A DNA stretch of 10,496 bases from Erysipelotrichaceae bacterium UBA6182 (GTDB taxonomy: Bacteria; Bacillota_I; Bacilli_A; Erysipelotrichales; Erysipelotrichaceae). The notes under the pieces were generated by a model, which was given only the letters and a program-made list of their open reading frames with translations, searched no databases and was not told where the DNA came from. Shown here piece after piece: positions 1-6,138 of the stretch. Position numbers and translations under genes: made by a program. The DNA is taken from contig DITO01000076.1 of assembly GCA_002422065.1 (NCBI GenBank), forward strand, positions 1 through 10,496. Direction: 5' to 3'. Positions within the stretch are counted from its first letter, which is position 1. Each line of letters opens with the position of its first letter.

Positions 1-1824
1 GGTGAATGACAAAACCCTATATCTATTTGTGCCAAAAACTAAAATTTCATCTACAACCAAACCAATCGTATTGGTAAATTCTACTTTATGTATAATGATA
101 CTTGAATCATTGGTGTATAACTTTCCGGTGTATATGTTTTTTGGATTTTTTAATAGTCCAAATTGTCTAAAGTCTTGAGCCAAAAGATTTAAGTTTTGGT
201 CTTGTCTAATGAAGGAATTGATCGCCAAGGTATCACCAAAAAGTTCTTTTACTGCATCATAACCATGACCATTTTCTGGTGGAAGAATCACATATGCGGC
301 GGCATCGATTGGAGTACCATATGAAGCTCTAAATGGATCAGTGATTACTACGGCACCATAAGTATAACCAGTTCCATAACTATCAACGACAATATTTGTA
401 ATAGTCCCACCGCTAACTACAGCATGTGCCGTTGCTCCAGTGCCGTCGCCGACAATAGAAACAACAGTGGTGTCTGTATAGTTAGTACCCACATTTGTCA
501 CTTTAACACAATAAATAGCGCCCGGGACTGTAGTCTGTTCAACTAAAGATTGATCTGAATTAAAATCAGAAGACGAAATTACTGGTGTAAGTGTTGCTAG
601 TGTACCATTTCCAACAACTGTGATGTTGGCATATGTGTATCCAGAGCCAGGATTTTCTACGACAATGTCGATTATTTCTGAATTATAGATAACTGGGTTG
701 AAAACTGCATCAATACCATCACCTTGTACGACGATTGTGGTGGCATTATCGGCTGGATAGTCCAATCCTGGATCTAGAACATTAACTTGTACAATTGATC
801 CTTGATAAACGATACACGAAAGTAGAGCAGATGCATTGCCGTATTTTCCAGTACCACCTATACCAGAGACAGTTAGAGTTGGTGCTGATGCATAGCCCGT
901 GCCGGCATTTTCGATCCTAATACCAACGATAGATCCTGTGGTCTTTGATACAGAAGGAATTATAACGGCACCCCCAACGGAGAAACTCAGAGAATCCCCC
1001 TGTGTATAATATAAGCCTTGATTACTAAATGTTATATCGGTCACTTCACCACCGGTTATATCGGCGGTACCAACTGCTAAAGATCCAGTAATTGAAGATA
1101 CGGTTACGGCTACACCAGCAGTATAACCAGTTCCGCCATTTGAAATTGTTACACTTGTAATTTGGCCAAATGCATTAACATTGACTGTGCCTGCAGCACC
1201 AGAACCAGTTGTAGCTCCAGTAACTACTATAGATGTTAACAATGCATCTGTGTAACCAGTTCCCGGATTATTGATAATTACGGCATCAATTGAACCCTTG
1301 TTGTAGAAAGAATCTGATAATGCTCTTTGTACTGGGAGTTGATTGAAAGACATGAATCTAGATCTTTTGAACTGAGGTACTGTGTACATATATTTCCACA
1401 GGTAGCCATCTGATGTCCTAAAAGTATAGAACGATTTGCCTACAGGTTTTTCAGTTGAAGGTGAGTCAACGTTATTGTCTAGACACTTGTACACATTATT
1501 GTCGGCTAAACAATAAAAATTAGTTCCGTATACATTCTTAGTGTCATCCCAATTAGCAAAGACAACACCAGATTCCCAGTTATATCTAGTAGTTACTAAT
1601 GAAACGTCATTGGGGGCAATCTTCTTAATGTAAACGATATTAGTTCTAATGATCTTATTTTCATAGACCGAATCTAATTCTATAACTTCTGGTGACAAAT
1701 CAGCAAGATTCCATGGTTCTACTTTACCAAGAAAATAATAGTAGTTAGTTTTCCGGTATTGTATATCATTGAATACGGTAAAAGATAAATCCGTATGAAA
1801 ATCTTGTCTGAGAGAATTTGCCAT
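1..1824 (-). CDS. gp8: gp8-like baseplate wedge protein with GxGY repeat insertion (3' end outside window)
   Basis: This frame was read by hand from an ATG at 1824-1822. It stays open for 608 codons to the window edge, so the C-terminus is missing. Residues 1-175 resemble the N-terminal part of T4 gp8, the wedge subunit that bridges gp7 and gp10: a FLGKVEPWN segment at 31-39, RYNW at 80-83, an FYCLADNNVYKCLDN strand pair at 103-117, and DGYLWKYMYTVP at 139-150. Residues 178-500 are an inserted Gly/Thr/Val-rich region with eight GxGY-type repeats. Residues about 520-608 return to a non-repeat domain containing DFRQFGLLKNP. T4 gp8 has 334 residues; the repeats explain most of the excess. The gene starts 15 bases after the upstream gene, with only a weak Shine-Dalgarno. 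Family assignment rests on N-terminal motifs and on position after gp7, where T4 also has gene 8. A generic tail structural protein is the alternative. Confidence 0.8.
   Translation of the reverse strand, partial: MANSLRQDFHTDLSFTVFNDIQYRKTNYYYFLGKVEPWNLADLSPEVIELDSVYENKIIRTNIVYIKKIAPNDVSLVTTRYNWESGVVFANWDDTKNVYGTNFYCLADNNVYKCLDNNVDSPSTEKPVGKSFYTFRTSDGYLWKYMYTVPQFKRSRFMSFNQLPVQRALSDSFYNKGSIDAVIINNPGTGYTDALLTSIVVTGATTGSGAAGTVNVNAFGQITSVTISNGGTGYTAGVAVTVSSITGSLAVGTADITGGEVTDITFSNQGLYYTQGDSLSFSVGGAVIIPSVSKTTGSIVGIRIENAGTGYASAPTLTVSGIGGTGKYGNASALLSCIVYQGSIVQVNVLDPGLDYPADNATTIVVQGDGIDAVFNPVIYNSEIIDIVVENPGSGYTYANITVVGNGTLATLTPVISSSDFNSDQSLVEQTTVPGAIYCVKVTNVGTNYTDTTVVSIVGDGTGATAHAVVSGGTITNIVVDSYGTGYTYGAVVITDPFRASYGTPIDAAAYVILPPENGHGYDAVKELFGDTLAINSFIRQDQNLNLLAQDFRQFGLLKNPKNIYTGKLYTNDSSIIIHKVEFTNTIGLVVDEILVFGTNRYRVLSFT
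334..1293 (-). repeat. Eight GxGY-type protein repeats within gp8-like gene
   Basis: Degenerate repeat units lie at residues 178-497 of the gp8-like protein. Their cores are PGTGY (187-191), GGTGY (230-234), QGLYY (269-273), AGTGY (307-311), PGLDY (352-356), PGSGY (392-396), VGTNY (445-449) and YGTGY (483-487). Spacing between cores is 38 to 53 residues. Each core follows a short beta-like stretch of the type I-x-x-V-x-V/I and is often followed by a G-x-G-T-G turn. Three units keep nearly the same DNA, GGAACTGGTTAY, showing that some copies are similar at base level as well. The units probably form a stack of small beta folds; that structure is inferred. Repeats of this kind are known in large virion proteins of marine phages. 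Confidence 0.75.
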
Positions 1825-1839
1825 GGTCTTTGGTTAATC

Positions 1840-2289
1840 TTAAGAAATTGTCAATGCCCAAGATACTGAAAGTGTATCCGCGGCATCTTTGTTCACCACA
1901 GAGAAGATTGTTCTGGCGAGCATAGTACCAGCGGTGGATGCATTAAAAATACCAGCCTCAACAATGGCGCCAGTACCAACACCCTGGGCGAATGTGGCAT
2001 TAAATGTAACAACATTCGCATTTGCGGTACCACCGGCGGTCGTTAGAGCGGCTCGGGTGCCGAGGGCTGCTGCTAAAGCAGTATCCGACGCACTTGGTGC
2101 GGTATTGGTTGATCCGACGCCCATATGACTCATCACTGCAGCTGAAGCAGAAGTCATTCTAGAAGCTATAAAGTTCTTACCAACGGTAACTACTAAATTC
2201 GGAATTTTTCTTTCTTCTTTAATGTTACCATTTTCGTCTCTCAATACAACGGTTAATTCACCTGTTGCTTTAATGTTGTCGTTAATCAT
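1840..2289 (-). CDS. Conserved small phage structural protein of unknown function (149 aa)
   Basis: The role is not known. The N-terminal 40 residues look like a small beta domain (GELTVVLRDENGNIKEERK, then NLVVTVGKNFIASRM at 31-45). The rest is rich in Ala, Gly and Thr, with VMSHMGVGS at 51-59, EAGIFNAS at 110-117 and a final hydrophobic strand. From memory, proteins with the GKNFIA...MSHM...EAGIFNA pattern occur widely among T4-like and other marine phages, usually annotated as virion structural or fibre-related; I cannot confirm this by search. No signal peptide or membrane segment is visible. It sits between the gp7-like and gp8-like genes, where T4 has no gene, so a baseplate attachment or fibre-adaptor role is a guess. 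It has the best ribosome site of the window. Its GC content is much higher than its neighbours: 119 of 220 bases at 1911-2130. Confidence 0.65.
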   Translation of the reverse strand: MINDNIKATGELTVVLRDENGNIKEERKIPNLVVTVGKNFIASRMTSASAAVMSHMGVGSTNTAPSASDTALAAALGTRAALTTAGGTANANVVTFNATFAQGVGTGAIVEAGIFNASTAGTMLARTIFSVVNKDAADTLSVSWALTIS

Positions 2290-2293
2290 ATTT

Positions 2294-2298
2294 ACCTC
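2294..2298 (-). promoter_or_regulatory. Ribosome binding site GAGGT for the 149-aa structural protein gene
   Basis: On the minus strand the sequence reads ATGAGGTAAATATG, with GAGGT ending four bases before the ATG at 2289. The same bases include the TGA stop of the gp7-like gene (2299-2297), so termination and reinitiation could be coupled. This is the strongest Shine-Dalgarno in the window and supports the chosen start. The close neighbours gp8-like, gp7-like and hub have poor matches. Confidence 0.6.
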
Positions 2299-3931
2299 AT
2301 TGAATAGTTAGTGTAATTGCCTTGGGAATAGCAGCATAAGTTTCTGAGAAATATACTTCAGAATCATACATTTCTGAAGTAAGGTTTTCGGTTGTAACAC
2401 CGGATATATCTAAATTCGAAGCTGTGACTGAATCGGTTATCCTCTTAGTTAGTGTTAGTAACGTTGTACCATCTATAATTGTTATAGTTTCACCCGGCAG
2501 AATCTTGGTGACTGTAAGATTATTTAATGCATCAGTTCCATATACAATTAGATCTAATGGTTTTGTGAATTCCTTAATAAGTACACCATCTGAAAGATTG
2601 GCAATATCTAAAAGATAAATCAAATCATTAGATAAAGTTCTAGACACATCGGTCTGTACGGTAAAATAACTCTGCTTAGAAAGCTTAGAGAACATCTTCA
2701 GCCCGGCCGGGTGGGTTATCTTTAGTACTTCATCATATTCTTTTATATCTCGGTTGGTTTCCACGGAATAGGAATAGACTTGATAGTAGTAATTATCCTG
2801 AAGTCTCATTTGACTATTGGAAATTTGTCCGCGGGAATCTTCATAGTAGCCGCGAGTTGTTACTACATTATTTTCTGTGAAAACTAATACTGCTCTAGAT
2901 GCTAGCCACTCAACGATTGTCAGATTATCATTAACTTCTGTATAGGTCTTATCTGCAGATGATAGATATGAAATTAATGATGCACCAAGATTATCAGTAC
3001 CCGATATACTTTCATAAACATCATCTATATAGTCAACAATATTGATTGTGTGATTATATACATCTGGATTAATTGAGACCAGAACAGAATCAATACTAAT
3101 CTCAGAATTATTTGGTTTATTTGGATATGGTGAAATTGTTGTGATTTGTCCGGGTGAGTGAACATAACCATATTCTATAATCTCTGCTGAACTAATACCA
3201 CCATCAACAGTTACCGCGGTAACTCGAGCTACAGTATCTTTCACTGTACCCGGTATTAAAATTACTTGGCCAGGTTGCCAAGCTTCTCCGGGTATTTTAA
3301 CTAATAGTTTATCTGTAGATTTTACTATCCTCCCAGCAAAAGTTATAATTCTATCTGCCGAATATACAAATACTTCCTGATCGTCAATGACCTCTATTTT
3401 CTCAAATGATTTAAAATAGATTCTAGTTAACCCTCCGGAAATTTGCTCCGTTCGAATTGGTGTAATTGTAAAATAACCAAACTGATTATTGAATTCTATT
3501 GTATCTGTTAGTAGAAAAGTTCCAAAAAGAGTCGTTGTGGTTATAAATCTTTCCTGAACCCAAACACCATCAGAAGCTTTTAATATATTCTCAGAGGGAT
3601 ATGTAATGTCAATTTCCTCACCAAACATTATCTGAAAGATAACACTTAGTGCTCGGGCCGAACCTTTGGCTGAGTAAATTGCATTTAGAAACTTTATTAA
3701 AGTCTTTTTGTCTAATGCATTTGGATTTTTTAAATGATTGGCATAAGTAGAATAAAAATTATCTAGATAATTGTCTAGCGCAGTATCAACATCTCTGTTT
3801 TCTGACGTATAATTAACTATGCCAAGTGCGTTATTTCTCTCAGATGCATATTTATAATATACATCCATGAATTCCGCCAAAAGCGGATTTTCCGAAAAAT
3901 TACTTGGTAATCTTTTTTCTAAATAGATCAT
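2297..3931 (-). CDS. gp7-like baseplate wedge protein (short form, 544 aa)
   Basis: This is probably the wedge subunit that pairs with gp6. The most family-like part is residues 45-125: a helical stretch, then KKTLIKFLNAIYSAKGS at 75-91, IFQIMFGEEIDITYP at 98-112 and a SDGVW turn at 120-124. From memory, this block recurs in T4-like marine phages next to gp6. Residues 130-540 look beta-rich, with repeated short strands and no cysteines. T4 gp7 is about 1030 residues, so this protein is roughly half that size and would lack several peripheral domains. It directly follows gp6 with a 4-base ATGA overlap and has no Shine-Dalgarno, which suggests translation coupled to gp6. The call rests mainly on order (T4 6-7-8; P2 J-I) plus the N-terminal block. 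A different tail structural protein remains possible. Confidence 0.65.
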   Translation of the reverse strand: MIYLEKRLPSNFSENPLLAEFMDVYYKYASERNNALGIVNYTSENRDVDTALDNYLDNFYSTYANHLKNPNALDKKTLIKFLNAIYSAKGSARALSVIFQIMFGEEIDITYPSENILKASDGVWVQERFITTTTLFGTFLLTDTIEFNNQFGYFTITPIRTEQISGGLTRIYFKSFEKIEVIDDQEVFVYSADRIITFAGRIVKSTDKLLVKIPGEAWQPGQVILIPGTVKDTVARVTAVTVDGGISSAEIIEYGYVHSPGQITTISPYPNKPNNSEISIDSVLVSINPDVYNHTINIVDYIDDVYESISGTDNLGASLISYLSSADKTYTEVNDNLTIVEWLASRAVLVFTENNVVTTRGYYEDSRGQISNSQMRLQDNYYYQVYSYSVETNRDIKEYDEVLKITHPAGLKMFSKLSKQSYFTVQTDVSRTLSNDLIYLLDIANLSDGVLIKEFTKPLDLIVYGTDALNNLTVTKILPGETITIIDGTTLLTLTKRITDSVTASNLDISGVTTENLTSEMYDSEVYFSETYAAIPKAITLTIQ

Positions 3932-5697
3932 TTTTTATACACTATTGTATTGACAACGTTGTTTGATACAATACCAATAGAAGAATCTGTAATATCTGGT
4001 TGAAGCGTTAAAATTTTATTATCAGAACAAACTATATCAGCTGAACTAGGTGTACATCTAATATAGATAAATTTGTTGCTATTGATATAAGAATATAGAG
4101 TAAAAGTAAAATCAAACGCACCAGTAGTATAGTTAATCGTACCAATAGTATCTATCAATGCTTCATCATTATCAAAAAGACCCAGCTGTTTAGTACTTTG
4201 AATATCTTTTATGTGAACGATGGTAACTGTCCCATTGACATTAATATTAAACTTCGTTGAATAAATCGACCCCGGCACAATTGGATTATCTAAATTCTTT
4301 AAAAATTTAACATTCTTATTAATCAACGGGGAAATTTTAAATCCAACTTTCTTGGTGATATCTACCGATTCAATTGATGAATTAATCGAAGATAATCTCG
4401 AGATTAAGTCAGAATTAATGTAGTCAGAATTAAAAACTGAGATATTGGACACATAATCATAAACTTTTATTTTAGCTTCAGATATTATTTCATTCTTGCC
4501 AAGTGTAGTATTGTCTGGGTTATACTTTAGTGTGGTAACAAATTCTACGTCTAAATAAAATGGATCAACAAACTCTGGTATCAAAGTTAATACAGAGTAT
4601 TTTTTAATCTCGGGCATCAGAATATCTTTCTTAACCTGCTCGGAGATTACATATCCAGCGATTGGCTGTATAGAAACATATACTTTGCCATAGACTGGAG
4701 GCACATTCTTTTCACCACCCCAGACCGATATAGATTTTATGAAGTCAAATTTCTGTTTCAGAACAATTTCATAATCCAACTCTGTCACAGCGCGGTTTCT
4801 TGAGGTGTATGCTAATTTGGAATTATGTCTAATAGAATCAATATTTTCTCGTCCTGCACCACCAAAGCTTACCTGAGTAGTATTAACTAAAATTGAATCG
4901 GAAATAGAATCTGAGTAAAAAGTTCGGCAACCATTAGCTTCATCTTTACCAGATGGGACAATATATTCTATTGTCACTGCGGAATTAGTGTGTGGTTGAT
5001 AACCTATGGCATTTTGACCAAAGAAAATTTGATAAAGTCCATCGTATGATTCTTGTAGATAATAAATTTTATCTACCAACCCAATATCAAGAGGACTGGT
5101 GGAAAGGGTAAATTCCTCCCTTGTCTGAGAATTTATCGTTTCTCTGACATAAACTTTAATTGTAGTTATATCAACATTCTTGTTGGGGATCGTAAGAAAT
5201 TGTGTGATGGGAGTGATCACATAATTGTTAGATACTAGTTTTCCTTCTACTAATCTAACGCTGTTAAACACTGAGGTATTGCTTACCGTCGTAGAATAAT
5301 AAGTTTCTGCACAAACGAATTTATGCGATCCATAATCGTTTGTTGATACAAATTGAGTGCCCCGAGGAAGACTTACGATACCATTGATCGGCTGATTATA
5401 GATAGTTATATTAACATAAGCCTGAGCACCAGATATGGATTTTGGAATGTAACCAAGTTCTTTGGCTTTAGAAACTACAGATGATCTTTTCTGAGCGGTG
5501 TCAAGAAAACCTTCATTGTGAAGCATATTAGCGTAATATGCATTAGTATGAGTATTATAAGCCAGAACATCTGCTATAGCATTAAGAGCCGAACCTTCAA
5601 AATTGTAATCAGAGAAGGCAGGGTCGGCTTTGATGTAATTGATCAGTGCTTCCTTGATCTGATCAAAATCTAGATTGACGATTGGTGTAGTTGCCAT
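3928..5697 (-). CDS. gp6: Baseplate wedge protein gp6 (Baseplate_J family)
   Basis: gp6 forms the inner ring of the baseplate: two copies with one gp7 per wedge, linking the wedges together. The first 100 residues match the family strongly: LDFDQIKEALINYIK at 9-23, FSDYNFEGSALNAIADVLAYNTH at 28-50, YYANMLHNEGFLDTAQKRSSVVSKAKELGYIP at 54-85. This is the helical N-terminal signature of T4-like gp6. The rest is beta-rich, as expected for Baseplate_J proteins. At 589 residues it is slightly shorter than T4 gp6 (660). The ATG at 5697 lies just before this conserved block, with AGAGAAA as a weak ribosome site. It is preceded by the longest gene-free gap of the window (39 bases) and overlaps the gp7-like gene by 4 bases. 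The family call is secure; the boundaries of inner domains are not visible by eye. Confidence 0.93.
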   Translation of the reverse strand: MATTPIVNLDFDQIKEALINYIKADPAFSDYNFEGSALNAIADVLAYNTHTNAYYANMLHNEGFLDTAQKRSSVVSKAKELGYIPKSISGAQAYVNITIYNQPINGIVSLPRGTQFVSTNDYGSHKFVCAETYYSTTVSNTSVFNSVRLVEGKLVSNNYVITPITQFLTIPNKNVDITTIKVYVRETINSQTREEFTLSTSPLDIGLVDKIYYLQESYDGLYQIFFGQNAIGYQPHTNSAVTIEYIVPSGKDEANGCRTFYSDSISDSILVNTTQVSFGGAGRENIDSIRHNSKLAYTSRNRAVTELDYEIVLKQKFDFIKSISVWGGEKNVPPVYGKVYVSIQPIAGYVISEQVKKDILMPEIKKYSVLTLIPEFVDPFYLDVEFVTTLKYNPDNTTLGKNEIISEAKIKVYDYVSNISVFNSDYINSDLISRLSSINSSIESVDITKKVGFKISPLINKNVKFLKNLDNPIVPGSIYSTKFNINVNGTVTIVHIKDIQSTKQLGLFDNDEALIDTIGTINYTTGAFDFTFTLYSYINSNKFIYIRCTPSSADIVCSDNKILTLQPDITDSSIGIVSNNVVNTIVYKK

Positions 5698-5719
5698 ATT
5701 TTTCTCTGTTACAATGTTT

Positions 5720-5727
5720 TATTTAAT
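5720..5727 (-). promoter_or_regulatory. Possible T4-type late promoter ahead of gp6 (weak)
   Basis: The minus strand reads ATTAAATA here, sharing the TAAATA half of the T4 late promoter consensus TATAAATA (6 of 8 positions). It lies in the only intergenic gap of notable length, 22 bases before the gp6 ATG, which would leave a short leader. In an AT-rich genome such a match can arise by chance, and the first two positions are wrong. Treat as a candidate only. Confidence 0.2.
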
Positions 5728-5736
5728 GTTATTCTT

Positions 5737-6135
5737 CTATCTTATTCTATTGACTAAGACTGTAACCTCAAAAGGTTCTTGCAGATTGACGATCTCACCC
5801 TTGATTAAACAAGAGATTGCATTGGGTTGATCATAAGATACTACAACTTGGCTGATAACCACCCTAGGTTCATATCTAGATAAGTACTTATATACTTCAC
5901 TTTCTAAAATCACCTTTTGAACTAAAGAACCAATCTCAAATAGACTATCAAATATAGGCGACTTGATCTCTGGATGAAACGGTTTATCACCGCTTTTAAG
6001 AAGTAGGAGGTTGATCACCGACTGTTTAACGGCGTTTCCATTCTTTTTAATCAATAGATTCTTAGATTCTGGGTGATTTTCGAATGAAAAATCAACATCT
6101 ACATATTCTCTAGTTGTTCTATATAAAGTAACCAT
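5737..6135 (-). CDS. gp25: Baseplate wedge protein gp25 (GPW/gp25 family)
   Basis: gp25 is the small wedge protein that docks the first sheath disc onto the baseplate and helps nucleate sheath assembly. The protein has 132 residues, the same as T4 gp25. It carries the family's EPR motif at residues 89-91 (YLSRYEPRV), preceded by a typical helix, SPIFDSLFEIGSLVQKVI (59-76), and the KQSVINLLLLKSGDKPFHPEIKS stretch (37-59). This matches the GPW_gp25 lysozyme-like fold, which is structural and not enzymatic. The start at 6135 is supported by AAGGTT seven bases upstream. It begins 3 bases after the gp5-like stop, so the two are co-translated. Placement between spike and gp6 mirrors P2 gene W between V and J, unlike T4, where gene 25 lies elsewhere. 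Confidence 0.95.
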   Translation of the reverse strand: MVTLYRTTREYVDVDFSFENHPESKNLLIKKNGNAVKQSVINLLLLKSGDKPFHPEIKSPIFDSLFEIGSLVQKVILESEVYKYLSRYEPRVVISQVVVSYDQPNAISCLIKGEIVNLQEPFEVTVLVNRIR

Positions 6136-6138
6136 TTT

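Noticed and set aside
1..1824. Left end as a non-coding or repeat-only region
   Set aside because: The minus-strand frame is open for all 608 codons and carries gp8-like motifs; it simply lacks a stop because the gene runs off the window.
1889..2128. 79-codon plus-strand open frame
   Set aside because: Antisense to the GC-rich 149-residue gene. High GC lowers stop frequency, which explains the open frame.
2702..2711. Perfect GC palindrome CCCGGCCGGG, with a similar CCGGCCGG at 7463-7470
   Set aside because: Both encode Pro-Ala-Gly within conserved frames, are not at gene ends and have no T tract, so neither is a terminator or a convincing site.
3849..3856. Exact TATAAATA (T4 late promoter core) on the minus strand
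   Set aside because: It lies inside the gp7-like gene at codons for YKY, about 75 bases after its start, where a promoter would make no obvious product. Probably chance.
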